Shown here piece after piece: positions 34,685-46,711 of a stretch of DNA of 64,000 nt. The stretch's first letter is position 1. Every line of letters starts with the position of its first letter. The stretch is from Tetrapyrgos nigripes (taxonomy: Eukaryota > Basidiomycota > Agaricomycetes > Agaricales > Campanellaceae), in assembly GCA_013368315.1 (NCBI GenBank), contig JAACJM010000207.1, forward strand, positions 1 through 64,000, in the 5' to 3' direction. Both the position numbers and the translations under genes were made by a program. The notes under the pieces are model-generated. The model was not told the DNA's origin, did no database searches, and was given only the letters and a program-made list of their open reading frames with translations.

Positions 34685-36059
34685 TTAACACTTTGGATGA
34701 CGTCCATTAAAGACTGAGTTACTATCTTCATGTTCTTGATTGGCTTCGATATCCTTCGTTGTCTCAATCGTCATGTGCACTTGAACCGGCGCTGCCTAAA
34801 CGAAATGAACAAGTTTGATGAGGACTTTTTTTTCTCGTACACAGGAAGAAGAGAACCATACCTCATTTCCACCCATTTTCCCTGGTGTAGCTTGGGATAG
34901 TTTGTATGATTCCCCTTGGGTAGCATCAGCCAATACCTTGAGTTTTTCCCTCGCATTGAGAGTAGCCATCAAGGAATTTGCGTAGAGGCGACCAATGACC
35001 AAGTAGAGTCCAAAGTAGATATAAGTTCCGGGGAGGGAGACGTACTAAGGTAGATTCGTTAGCTTGACTCTGGAAAATAAAACAGTAGTTAACTCACGCA
35101 GATGAGGATAATAATCGTCCAAATAGATGTGATAGCACCCGTGTTCACAGCCATTACAGCAAGTCTGTTCAGGATGGTCTCCGAGCGTCTAAAACCCGTC
35201 TTGGAACGGTTTAGATAGTAGCACACCAAAATGGTAATCGAGACGTCGGTTACTGCAGTGAGAGAGTTGATAGCCAAGTTGATTCCCCTCAAAGGACCCA
35301 TCTCCGCAAACTGTGGGTAGCGGGTGTTTCCGAAACCAGCATACAACCCTTGGAGGACTGGAGGATGGATGGATGGGGATAGTATTCAGAATTCAGAATC
35401 TCAAATCAATCCGAACTGATAGACTCACCGAATAGTGTCACCACCATTGCACCAACTAATAGTACAACTGGAATGTTGCCTTTGGAGAATATCCAAATAC
35501 GATAGATGAAGTATGATTGGACAAGAGCACTGGCAGGTGAGTGCATAGTCAGCCTCAAGTTCACCTCAAGTCGAGCGAGCGAGCGATGGACTGACCCAGT
35601 AAGACCATTAAGAACAACGTCCTGATACATCGTTACGCCGACATACTTGAGAGATTCTAGGTTCCCCCAGCCTACCACTAGATGGACGTACACTTGTGAA
35701 AAGAATCAGACTGTGAAGAAGAATTTATGCACAAGAAGACTCACTTCCGTGTAAAATGACCGCTTGATGCGCCGTATCACTCAGAAATACTGCACCAACC
35801 TGGACGGTAAGACGAATGAATGAAGAAGATTGGGAACTTGATCCTTACTAGTAACTTTAGGAAAATATGATCCTTTTTAGAATTTTCGTAGTAATTCCAA
35901 GTCTGAGTCACAGTTACACCCCAAAGACTAAGAAGAATATGAGACCAGACCAAGTATAGATGTATCGATGAATACGCACATTGTAGCGGCTTGCAATCCC
36001 CACCAGAGACCGCCCATGGTGGGACCGAGGTTAGCATCATAGTTGGGGTCTGAAGACAT
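34685..36059 (-). CDS. DUF6534-domain seven-helix membrane protein
   Basis: Exons join in frame from ATG 36059 to TAA 34685 with GT-AG introns and no stop, giving roughly 330 aa. It starts MSSDPNYDANLGPTMGGLWW and continues ILWGVTVTQTWNYYENSKKD, VGAVFLSDTAHQAVILHG, ALVQSYFIYRIWIFSKGNIP and VTDVSITILVCYYLNRSKTG. It ends with FRRSETILNRLAVMAVNTGA and GRLYANSLMATLNAREKLK. The last three are the signature of the DUF6534 domain common in Agaricomycetes. Several hydrophobic segments predict a seven-helix protein with a short polar C-terminus; its function is not known. It sits inside the 14.4-kb insertion, so it is either cargo or was trapped between two events. It looks undamaged, unlike its neighbours. 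Confidence 0.8.
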
Positions 36060-39000
36060 GGTGATAGCGAAAGAAAGCAGGAGCCGTTGTCAATGGAGGT
36101 AAGTCGGCTTGATTGCTGTACTTTATAGATAGGTGCGGTATGTACGACGGCGACAGCCGGTTTTTGGATCGAATATGTATCCAAATAGGTAGGGTTAGAG
36201 TGCTCGTTTTTGACGCATTTCAAGCAAGCGTTGCATCCGACCGCAACGACATAGTGAAACGATCTTGAAATACTTCATGAGCTGTTTCGATCATCAACCT
36301 GCAACGACAACGCGTTGTACTCGAAGTTTTTTCATCCAAAGAGCTGCACAAGCCCAAAGACTCATAGTTTACAAAAGAACCATCATTGTAGAGAAAGAGG
36401 GAACGAGAGTGTGAAGGTCTTGAAACTTGAAGAAGTACAGCAGTTGTAGTGTCCTACTACCATGGTTCAATTCTGACTTAGCGTTACGGTCTGAGACAGT
36501 AAGACTCGAGGAAAAGCTAAAAAACCAGTTGGCATACTGCGAAATGAGTTTAGAGAAATCCCAGTGTATTGCACTGGCGAACCCCCTGTCTAGATCTCCT
36601 GACGGTAGGGAGGTTCGATTGACAGAGGGAAACTCCCGCAGGATGATCGACTGCAACCCTAACCTCTAATCTTCGACCAACTTGACCGCACCGCACCGCA
36701 GCCTCTGCTGCTGAGCCTTGTTTTCCCCTTCCCCTCATTTCCAATTCCAGTTTCAATTCCATATATTTTAAAGATTCTTTACAAAAGAGTAATTGTTCTC
36801 TTTCTAATTTCTACTCCTACGCTGCTCCGCTGTCCACCTCACGATCATACGCCTCCGTGGCACGATGCGTGATTTTTGCTTCCGTTGCACTCGGACGATC
36901 TACTCGTCAAGTCCATCTATAACTGGTTTCGTTACTTTACTACTAAGCATGTTTCTCAGTCTGTGGCGTTTCATTTCCATATATTTTAATTCACCCGAGA
37001 GACTCTCCCTCACTTTATCGTTCTTCCATCTTTCGTTTATATTCACTGGTCTATTTTAGCTATTACCAGTTGACCGCTCGTCCTTTCTATTTCTATGTAC
37101 ATTTATTTCGTATGCACCTTCCGAGTCTCGTCGCTCAGATATACTCAGGAGCCTGTGAATCCCCTACTCATTTGGGGGCGAGAAATTTCCTCGAATGTAT
37201 GCTGTCCAAAACGTCGCAAAAATAAGTTTCCCGGATTTCTAGTGGTGTCATCCGGATATTCATAGTCGTCTCCCGGATTTGAAGACCGACTTGGTTTCAT
37301 ACCGGATTTCTTGAAGTTAGGGACATGAGAAACATTCCTTGACTGTCTCGGCATTTGCTTCTCAGGCTCTCTGAGACTCTTGAACCTGATTTCTTGGTGT
37401 AAAGCACAAAATATTGATGGCAGGTTTGCTCTTTATGCCCGTCTCAGAAGGTTGACGGGAGTGAGAAAATTTTAGCCGGTGTCCCAGTTGCCGAAGCTCC
37501 GGGGAAAGGTGCTACTGCTTCGCATGGCAAATTACGAGGCCTAAGCTCAGATAGATTTTGATAATACCCACTGCGCAAACATTTCACCATCATTCAAAAA
37601 ATTCTTTTATTAAAGTACATTGCCATATATTAAGTAAAGTGCGAATGAGAACCATACATTGACCATACACAAATTCTTTAACCTAGACTTATTATGTCGC
37701 TGGGTTTTAATTTCAACCTTCATCTTATGGACTCTTTCTTTCTCTTATCTTATAGTTGATCTTTCATCAACGAGGATATTTCTCGTCATGGTTTATTTCT
37801 TGTCGCGATTCTTCAATGGTCTTTGCTTCATTGCTTTTCCGATTGCTCTTTGTCTTAGGCTTTTGGTGATTGTTGTAGTCGTCGTCTTAGATTTTTAACT
37901 TTCTTGCGCTGGGTTTTGGTTTTTGCTCTTCAACACTTCGTCTTTGTTGTCATAATAGTTACCTCGTTGCCGTTGCTCATTGCTCGTTGTCGTTTCCTTC
38001 CTTCCTTTAATCAGCTTCACTCTCAGTACTAACCCTTCCTTACCTATCTGCTTACCAAGAACTTCTTTCCCGACTTTCATTACAATAAATGAGTAGCTGT
38101 CCAGGCTCCAGATTGATATTAAACCTCCTTGGTTAAGCGTACGGGCTTGCTGCTCCTGTCGGGGCTTGGTTTTGTCAAGCTAAGACAACTGCTCTAGATT
38201 TCCTCCCCCATAATCATTTATATCATGACACTGAGGTTCCATGTACCTCTATGTGTCTTCTAAATGTCTCATGGATCTGATGAACACAAGAGAAGCTATG
38301 TAGCCTATGTACCGTTGAGCATAGGTTTAAAACAAAAACACGCCCATATCAATTGATAAATAAAATAAATATGACAACCTGAAGGAGGCCACTTAAACTG
38401 GGGTAAGGGGACACTGCTTCGCATGGCAAGCTACAAGGCCCATTTTCAGACATGATATATCTACATAGTGATACTAAGATTTTTATTCCTACATTACCTG
38501 TTTATAGATACTTAATAAGTCCTTGCAAATACACTCCTCCTCCTCCTCCGACACCGGATATTGCCCAACATTGTCTAACCTTTTCTAATCCCTTCTCCTA
38601 ACTCTCCAACTCGGATCTGGAAGGACATAATGAGTTCTCTAAAACAGTCGGGGTAGTATGGCGGCTTTCATAGGGAAGAGGGAACCGTCCCAAGCCCGAT
38701 GCTGAGCCTGATGTTGGCGTGTGGCTGCTAGATGGGTCAGGTATGTAGAAGGCGACGTCGTTCGAGCACCAAGTAGAGATGTATCATGATCAAGCTGGCA
38801 AAATGAAAGATTAGTGAATGTTGACAGAAATATAAAATATAAGCAGGAATAGAACAGTTGGTGCAACGTTTGGCTAATTGTAAGGCCATCATTTGTCAAA
38901 GAAAGAAGAGATAAAAACGGTAGAGAAAGGAAAGGAAAAATATAAAGGACAAGGAGGAGAGAATGGAAAAGGATTAGGATACTGTGTAACACGTCAACCA

Positions 39001-40092
39001 TAAAACAGCAGATGCATGGGAAACAAAGGAAAGGACCAATGAGGATAAAGGGTCATCTACAGCATTGTTGAGGGTGGCTTCAGGGCATCGGGTACCGGTA
39101 GAGAGGACGGATCAGACAGGTTTTTGATAGAAGCAGAGTCTGTTGAGCAGGGATGGTACGAATAGTACACTAAAAGCGGAGTGGCAACTCCATACTTACC
39201 TGGGGATAAGAGTAGCTAGATAAGAGCTTGTTAGAGGGCTTGTTGAGCAATGAAAGTAAGTATAAAACTTGTTATTAGAGGGCCAACTACGAGTCCCTTT
39301 TATACCTGAGAGGGAGAGTAAATACATGTGATACAGGGGTTGCTCATGTAACTACGTATGACTACTGTGGCACTGAGAATGATGTATTTACTACTTATGA
39401 TAGATCAATGATGGTAATTACCTATTGTTCTTACTAGTATCTATTGTCTACTTACTTCTATTGTTCGACATAGAAGGTTGATGGCTGCATGTAAATGCGC
39501 CAGTTCAACAGAGTCAAGAAGAGACACATGTTATCCAGAACCATCTGCGATGATAAGAAGGGAGATGTACTACATATTTGAAAGCTTGAAATGCAACTTG
39601 ATCTACTTTTCAAGCTGCCCTGTACTAGAAATCATTAGTGTAGGCTCAGATAAAAAGTGGTTGGTAAATACACCATCTTAATCCCAAGAACCTGGAATGA
39701 CGGTTGAGAGGAGGAAACATGCGTCATGTATAGTTGTCAGGGTTTCAGTTTTTCGGCCGAGGTCCAGACCAAGTCTAGACATTTCAGTTGTCAGGAAGGA
39801 CAGAGACTGGCTTAGGGGTGGGAGATTGAACCTGTGGAAAAGATCTGGGAGGTCGCTCTGAGAAATAACGACATTAATTAATTAACTGGGGAAAGGTGAC
39901 ACTGCTTTGGATGGCAAGATACAAGGCCCTTTCCCAGTGAACATTTCTTTGAAAATAAGGAAATCCAGCCATTGAAATATATAGATGTACACCACTCAGG
40001 GAACAGAAGATGAAGGCATACCAATGTCACTTTTTTGTCAATCTGAACGAGATTTGGGTAGTGAAGAACCTGGTGAGAGACTGGTGTGCCAA
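36060..40092. other. 4-kb spacer inside the large element, no gene recognised
   Basis: Open frames here are short and lack motifs. Repeats seen are dispersed-repeat copies at 37501-37550, 38400-38448 and 39885-39930, and a run of four (C)CCGGAT(T/A)TTC-like words at 37230-37310. A block at about 39690-39880 is repeated at about 44790-44965 on the other side of the Copia element. The AT-rich part 39130-39470 has the look of non-coding LTR sequence, but no ends were defined. Confidence 0.35.
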
Positions 40093-40097
40093 CAGGT
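40093..40097. repeat. Target-site duplication of Copia element, left (CAGGT)
   Basis: Exact 5-bp match to 44729-44733, at the edges of the two LTRs. Confidence 0.85.
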
Positions 40098-40886
40098 TGT
40101 TGGAATTCTATATTAATCTATACTTACAACGAATGTTCATATCTTTCTCTCCACTTCACTAGTATACATGATCCACTTGTATCCACATATGCACCACCTA
40201 CTTTCTGTTTTACTCCATACTTACATCATCTCTTACATTGTTGACTCCAAACTGATATCAGACATTACATTGTAGTATCCATTTTTCTCCACTGTGTTAT
40301 ATTTACAGACTCGCATAGCCACAGTAGCTAACAGTATAAATACTTAGTAGTTCACTGTCTATACCTCTAGAGCTGCAATAGTATTCATCACCTTGTGTCA
40401 AGAACAGGTTCAGATAGGGACTGGATGCCTCTCAGGCCACCACACAGGAGCCAAAGACGAAGGAACAAGGCAAATAGATGGTATAAGTGAGTAAGCCAGT
40501 ACTGGGCCAGAGTCTACATAGTACTGAGGACAATGCTGAGCAGTATGGATCAGAGGGACAGAAGTGGACAGACTGGAGACCTATCTACAAAGCCATGTAG
40601 TAAATATACAAAAGTGCGAAGCTAGATCAGCAGGTATCTGATGGAGACAACCATAGGATGATAGTCATGTGTCTAAGTGATGTCAATATGTGCAGTAGAA
40701 GCAGATATGATCTGTCAGTCAGATAAATGATGTACCAAAGAAGATAGAAGTCATAGGTACCAGGAGACAAGATTTAGAACAAAAGAAGTAGAAGGAATGG
40801 AAGACAGGGTCTGGAAGCAAAGACAGGAAGGGATTCATGACACCTCGCTTGTTTAACAAGTGTCCTCATAGTCATTTATTCTCATA
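40098..40886 (+). repeat. 5' LTR of the Copia element, interrupted
   Basis: It matches the 3' LTR over 40098-40395 and 40848-40886. The gap is the inserted solo LTR and its duplicated CCTCG. It carries a TATA-like AGTATAAATAC near 40334. Confidence 0.9.
40396..40842. mobile_element. Nested 447-bp solo LTR inside the 5' LTR
   Basis: Its ends are TGTCA...TGACA, and it is flanked by CCTTG (40391-40395) and CCTCG (40843-40847), a 5-bp duplication with one mismatch. The 3' LTR of the host element lacks it. The size and TG...CA ends indicate a solo LTR. It encodes nothing. Confidence 0.8.
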
Positions 40887-43800
40887 GGCTATGGGCCCTG
40901 CCCTAGCCTAATCATATTTCATTGTCCAGCTCTCGACATTGTATGACTAGTAGCTCACAATGCTACAGCTCAAGGCATGGATCGCCAGTACCCAGGGTCA
41001 ACAACCCTGAACAGATAATCAGATCACAGTCAGGATCTCAAAACCAGTCTAGGAGAGGCAGTCCCAGACCACAGCAGTATGTCCCACCAGCACCAGATCT
41101 CCATTGTGCATATCAGGCACATGTATATGATTTCGATGACTACATTGATCATTTTTGGGACATAGGACATAGAGAATTTTATCGGTGCAACAAAACAGCT
41201 CATCCCTGTCCAAATCATTATAACTCCATCCCATTACCACCAGGGGACAACACATAAACAGAGGACAAGAACCACTTATCAACGGTCATCGAGAACGCAC
41301 AGCACAACCACCAAAGAATCGACTCATATTTCCACCTCCAGGACAGCCATGGAAAGCTGCACCACAGCCCTCCACATCATCAGTACCAGAAGCCCCAGAA
41401 CAGCCGCTGAAAGGAGATCCAACACCACCTCCATTGAATCCTCCATCACATCATTCACCAGATCCTGATCCAAATCCAGATCCAGATCCAGATCCTAATC
41501 CACCCAGCTCACCTTCTCCACTATCCAATCCTGATCCTGATCCATCTGAACCAGACGATACAATTGATTCAGATTCAGACTCAGACAACAATATGTCCAA
41601 GGCAACCAAAGCATTCGATAAAGTTATGAAACTCGAGAAGGACAGATCTAATTGGAGTACATGGGTAACAAGAGTACAGAGGGCAGCAGGATCTATCAGA
41701 TATGATAAGTATCTAACCACAGCACCCACATCAGCAGCAGAAGAACAACAGCAGGATAAAGACCTGTTGAATGGCATTAATCCTTATATGAAGCCCATTT
41801 CGCTACTGGTCACCAGAATTATCAATATATCAAAACCTTATTCACAAACAATGCAGTTAAAGGACTATGTCTTGATCTGAACAGAATGGGGCAGATTGAA
41901 TGCATTGTATGCATGCATGCCAAAGGAGCTTGTCTCTTACTCCACATGCCAAGAACTTTGGAGACAGGATGCACATGGACATCTGGGGACCAGCATCAGT
42001 TAGGACTATCAATCCTCAGGAGTATTCACTCACACTTATCGACGATGCCACATATTGGCTAGAAACCCCTCTACTGTGCTCTAAAGACAAATCATTCATC
42101 AAATATGTCATCTTCCAGACCACCCTCAAGACTCAATTCAACATTATCATCCAAATCCTACAGTCAGATTGAGAAGGAGAATTTATGAAGTATTTGGAAG
42201 GAAAAGGAATGGAGAGGAAACTCACAGTTCACAATACACCAGAGCAGAACAGTATTGCGGAAAGAAGTCACCATATGCTTCTCAACACCATCTGAGCTAT
42301 GCTGCAATGGTTATGGGGCATGGCAATGCTTTATGCAACCTACATCTGGAACTGTACCCCACATAAAGCCATCAATATGAAGACTCCATATGAGAAACAA
42401 TTTGGTCAGATCTTCATCTATTCAGCTCTATTGTTTATGTCAAACACACTCCAAAACCCAACAAATTGGAAGATCAGGCAGTTGAAGGACATTGGTTAGG
42501 ACTGGAAAAGGAGTCACAGGATTATTTTATCTATTGGCCAAAGAAGAAATCTATCACTGTCAAACAGAACATTCAATTCACGAATCAACTGATCCAACTC
42601 AGTGAGGAGGAGGATAATGATTTCATCAATTTGGAACAGAAGGTCCCTGAGTCAGATACAGTTGATCCTGTCATCAAAATTACTGAACCCATCGCACCCG
42701 AGATCATCATTCCACCTGAAATTGTCACAGGTAGAAGACCTATCACCAGATCTATGATGAAGAAGACAGGAGGAGTAGAATCTGCCAATTTGCTTACTGC
42801 TAGTCTTGCTCAGGTTACATCTGAACTTGAAGCTTATGACCCACTTTCAGTTGCAGAAGTGAAACATCAACCAGATTGGCCCAAATGGAAGGAAGCTATG
42901 GAAGAGGAGATGAGAAGACATAAGGAACAAGGAACATTCATCCCAGTTTACACACCATCAGACGCCAACATTCTTACTGGAAAATGGGTTTATAGAACGA
43001 AGAAGGATGAACATGGAAAGGTCAGGGAACATCAAGCACAGCTTGTTGTGCATGGATACAACCAAATCCCAGAAGTCAACTATTTCCCAGATGAGACATT
43101 CGCATCAGTTGCCAAGATGACATCAGGACGCATCATTCTATCCATCGCAGCATATCATAACATGGAAGTTCACCAAATGGACGTCAAATCAGCATACCTT
43201 TATGGTAAAACTGATCCCAACAAAAACATATTCATGAACCACCCCCTGGCATCAAAATGACAGGTGTCAAACCTGGTCAAGTACTCCGTCTCCGATTAGT
43301 GCTCTATGGACTCAAACAAGCCAGATGCTGTTGGTATCTACAATTCTGCAAAATCATAAAGAAAATCAGACTCACATGCTCTAACTTTGATCATGCCATC
43401 TTTTACTGACTTAATCTATTCATCATTCTATTCATTCACATCGACAACATGACATTGGTTACCAATACTATGGCAGATATGGAGAAGTTAAAGAAGAAGA
43501 TTAAAGAGAAGGTAGAAGTTACAGATGCAGGAGAGTTACATTGGATGCTAGGAATTGAGATACGCAGGAACAGGCAGGAATGTACACTCCAAATCTCACA
43601 GCAATCCTACATCAACTCCATCATCGCACATTACAGATTCACTGACACCAAACCCGTCTCCATACCATTCGATCCACATATTTGCTTATCAACATCACAA
43701 AGTCCTACTACCATCAAAGAAATTGCCCAGATGTGTGACAAACCATATCAAGAAGCTTTAGGCACTTTACAATATCTACATCATGCTACATGTCCAGATC

Positions 43801-44391
43801 TCACTTATCCAGTCTCACAACCTGCAGGCATTGCACACTGGAACGCTTTACGACACGTATTCACTTATCTTAAATCAACAAAGGATCATTGGTTGACTTA
43901 TGGAAAGAAGCAGACAGACATTATTGGTTATTCAGATGCAGATGGAATGTCTAACAAGGACCAACACACTATATCCGGTTACATCTTCATGCTTAACGCG
44001 GAGCTATATCTTAGTCTTCTAAATGACAAGACACAATCTCACTCTCCACTACCAAAGCCAAATACATCACTCTATCTCACACTGCCAAAGAAGCCATATG
44101 GACTCAGAAACTTCATATCCAAAATCTTTGGATCTATCACTGATCCTATTCTTATTCATTCAGACAACCAATTGGCTATCACACTCGCTAAGGACAACTG
44201 TTATCATGCTCGCACCAAACATATCAACATCCGTTACCACTTTATTCTTTATGTCATTGAAGAAGGCAAAATTCAACTTGCATATTGCCCTACTGACAAA
44301 ATGACTGCTGACATTTTCACCAAAGCTTTACCATCTCTTAAAGCCAAACACTTCACTTTGTCTATGGGACTTGCAAAGATTTGAGGAGGAG
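40887..44391 (+). pseudogene. Copia gag-integrase-RT-RNase H polyprotein, broken
   Basis: A gag-like part (40922-41880) contains DP-rich low complexity, then KLEKDRSNWSTWVTRVQRAA. The text jumps at about 41850 to GLCLDLNRMGQIECIVCMHA, the zinc-binding start of integrase, so the protease and most of gag are deleted. Integrase follows (MHMDIWGPASVRT; QSD-stop-EGEF, with TGA at 42169-42171; IAERSHHMLL). Reverse transcriptase has FASVAKMTSGRIILSIAAY, VHQMDVKSAYLYG, a frameshift near 43258, then LYGLKQARCCWY. The catalytic YVDD box reads HIDN. RNase H has GYSDADGMSN, HSDNQLAI and ADIFTKALP, ending TGA 44382-44384. It cannot be autonomous. Confidence 0.88.
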
Positions 44392-44728
44392 TGTTGGAAT
44401 TCTATATCAATCTATACTTACAACAAATGTTCATATCTTTCTCTCCACTTCACTAGTATACACAATCCACTTGTATCCACATATGCACCACCTACTTTCT
44501 GTTTTACTCCATACTTACATCATCTCTTACATTGTTGACTCCGAACTGATATCAGACATTACATCATAGTATCTGTTTTTCTCCACTGTGTTTTATTTAC
44601 GGACTCACATAGCCACAGTAGCTAACAGTATAAATACTTAGTAGTTCACTGTCTATACCTCTAGAGCTGCAATAGTATTCGTCACCTTGCTTGTTTAACA
44701 AGTGTCCTCATATTCATTTATTCTCATA
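44392..44728 (+). repeat. 3' LTR of the Copia element
   Basis: 337 bp, starting TGTTGGAATTC right after a purine tract and ending TTCTCATA before the CAGGT duplication. It is nearly identical to the 5' LTR apart from the insertion there. Confidence 0.92.
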
Positions 44729-44733
44729 CAGGT

Positions 44734-45428
44734 TTGACGACGAGAGCCTAGAGGTGCATGGTAGTATAAGGATGATCAATGATGGTTGAGAAAAGGGAAG
44801 CTGGCATGATGTCGTGGTTGTTGATGTCAATGGTCCTTAAACCTGGTCCAGGCCAAGTCTAAGCATTTCAGTTGTCAGGAAGGACAGACACTGGCTTAGG
44901 GGTGGGAGATTGAACCCATGGAAAAGATCTGAGAGGTTGCTCTGAGAAACGACAACATAAATTAACTCAGCATAAAGGCCTCATAAAATGCATAATGCAC
45001 ATCCAGCAGGACCACCAAGCAAAATTTGCTGGTATCTGCTGGAAGAAGAGAGGATTGTATGATGATATGAATGTGAAGATGTGCTAATGTGTGGAATAGA
45101 GGCGAACTGCACGAAATATCAGGAAATGCATCAAAGGCATTTAGGGGCTCAGACTCTGTATACTAGCAAGTAGACTTAGATCCAGTATATCTTTCCAGTC
45201 ATGTCTGATATGGCAAACCTACTCACCTCCATTTTCCAGGAGGCAATCTGCTAGACCAGAAAACCTGCCATAAGTTCAACCTGTTATAAATAACAAACCT
45301 GCTTTGAACTATAATGCCCCTGGCATCTTCAACTGCCTTTTGGCCTGTCTCATTTTCCCAGGGTTTTTGTCTGTACCTGTCTCAAAAATAAACCTGTCAA
45401 AAAATAGATTTTTGATACACTATTTCAC
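44734..45428. repeat. Right end of the large element, mirror ACCTG array
   Basis: A block at about 44790-44965 repeats 39690-39880 (shared CATTTCAGTTGTCAGGAAGG and GGCTTAGGGGTGGGAGATTG). It is followed by a dispersed-repeat core (44961-44990, minus). From 45262 to 45395, AACCTG(T/C) words are repeated in mirror orientation to the left end. The terminal inverted repeat is TTTTTGATACACTATTTCAC. Confidence 0.6.
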
Positions 45429-46126
45429 CCATATGGCCAGAAGACAGCATTGCTGAAGAAATTTAAACTAGGAGAGCAGGAGAACAGGCTTACAAGTATT
45501 GAAGTCTCAATTGTTAGGGAAAAGCTTTCTCCAACAGGACAAAATGTATTGAGGCTTGTTGCTTTGCTACCAAGTGGTATCCTAGACTGGTTGGAAAACT
45601 TACCCAGAATGCTTCCTGATGCAACCATGCAGCTTGATGATACAACCACACAGGCTGTCATCTTGAAAAACCCATGCTTTATTTATGAGGCAGGAGGCAC
45701 ACTCAAAATGCTGACACCAATTGGTGAATACATTACGAAGAGTTTTCAGGAACAGAACATCTTGAAAATCAGGCCTGGAGGTTTTATGAATCATTCATAA
45801 ACAATTTACCTCGAAATTCCACTACAGGAGACATTCAGCTTGAATTGCATGTTGGAAATATCCCCGAAATTCTTGGAGTTCAGATCGAGAAGTTATTTGA
45901 AAGATCACATATGAATGTTTTACAGCAATTGTATATTCATTCACGATACTTTTCAGGGCTTGTGCCCTTGGTTGAGAAATATTTGGGATGGAGGTCACAG
46001 ATGAATTTGAGTGATCAAATTAAACTGATGTTTCTACAAGAAAGTATGTTTAGTTTTATGGGAGAATATGAGAAGGCTATAGGAATAATCAATGCTGCGG
46101 CGAAGACCGCTTCCAGTTGGCGGTGA
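45429..46126 (+). pseudogene. NLR/STAND-like protein, C-terminal part
   Basis: Just after CCATATGG (45429-45436) the frame YGQKTALLKKFKLGEQENRL begins. It runs on through TSIEVSIVREKLSP, VLRLVALLPSGILDW and LTPIGEYITKSF. The R-L-T-S-x-E-V-S-I and L-L-P-x-G patterns, from memory of the family, follow the NTPase in basidiomycete NLR-like proteins. A TAA at about 45798 breaks the frame, and a second part (ELHVGNIPEILGVQIEKLFE ... EYEKAIGIINAAAKT) resumes at about 45837. The 5' half at 30657-31029 fits upstream with a one-base frame slip (WNG then PYGQ). No repeat domain (TPR, WD, ANK) is clear. Confidence 0.6.
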
Positions 46127-46711
46127 AGGCAAAAACCCGGACCAAATTGTCGGAACTTTTAAAATGACGACATGATATAGAATAACCTATTATAACGGCC
46201 ATAATGAAAAAGCGCCGTTATGAGCCGATTATTAAAGATGAAGAAAATGGTCAAAAAAGAAAATGGAATAGACGTGTTCTGAAGGGTGAGTTGCACTCAG
46301 AGTGAAAGTACAGGTATTATCCAGGACTCCAGAGTAGAAATCAAAGCCTCGGGAGATGGGACGCATTGTCATTGACGGGTAAATTTCCCGGGCTGGTAAT
46401 GATACGACTGCACGTTGTACACCCCTGTAAAATCGCGATGATTATAATGAAACCCCTTACTTGCGTCTGATCTGAAGAGGCTATCCGCATAAGACTCCTT
46501 GGTCAGTACTAGCTGAAGAACGGAGCTGTGGCTCCAGGCTAGTCATATTGAATCATGAATGAACAATGGAAAGTTTGAACCTTGGTTACGAGTAATGGCG
46601 CTTTTGGAGACTCTCGGAAACCTGGTCCCAAGGAAATGAATACTGTGGCACCCGAAGAGTGAAGAACACACAGTGCGTCGACCTAAGTTAATGAAGTATG
46701 TACGCTACAAG
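46127..46711. other. Spacer between NLR remnant and GMC copy 2
   Basis: It starts with a block (46096-46145, GCGGCGAAGACCG...GGCGGTGAAGGCAAAAACCC) also found in diverged form at 27292-27345. No coding signal is seen. Confidence 0.35.

Larger units (their letters stand above)
40098..44728 (+). mobile_element. Ty1/Copia retrotransposon with 337-bp LTRs, decayed
   Basis: The two LTRs begin TGTTGGAATTCTATAT, are nearly identical, and are 337 bp once a 447-bp insertion plus its 5-bp duplication is removed from the 5' copy. The element is flanked by CAGGT duplications. A purine tract (GAGGAGGAG) precedes the 3' LTR. After the 5' LTR comes GGCTATGGGCCCTG, which may be a primer-binding site of the half-tRNA type. 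The interior, on the plus strand, carries gag, integrase, reverse transcriptase and RNase H in Copia order but with internal deletion and stops. It is nested in the 14.4-kb element. Confidence 0.93.
31030..45428. mobile_element. 14.4-kb composite DNA element inserted in the NLR gene
   Basis: The ends are imperfect inverted repeats of about 22 bp. The left is CAGATATACTGTATCAAAA... and the reverse complement of the right is GTGAAATAGTGTATCAAAA.... They are flanked by CCATATGG on both sides. Inside each end is an array of CAGGT(T/C) words in mirror orientation: about eight between 31069 and 31355, and about five to six as ACCTG between 45262 and 45395. The block holds a USP-like protease ORF, an intact DUF6534 gene and a nested Copia element. 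I see no transposase, so the superfamily is open; hAT-like or KDZ-like would fit an 8-bp duplication. A composite origin from several events is also possible. Confidence 0.6.

Noticed and set aside
41434..41600. DPDPNPDP-type repeat as a separate gene or structural protein
   Set aside because: It lies inside the Copia interior, directly before gag-like sequence, and is best read as low-complexity gag linker.
31030..45428. Assignment of the large insertion to the KDZ or Helitron superfamily
   Set aside because: No KDZ transposase or Rep/helicase is visible, and the 8-bp duplication with TIRs argues against Helitron. The superfamily is left open.
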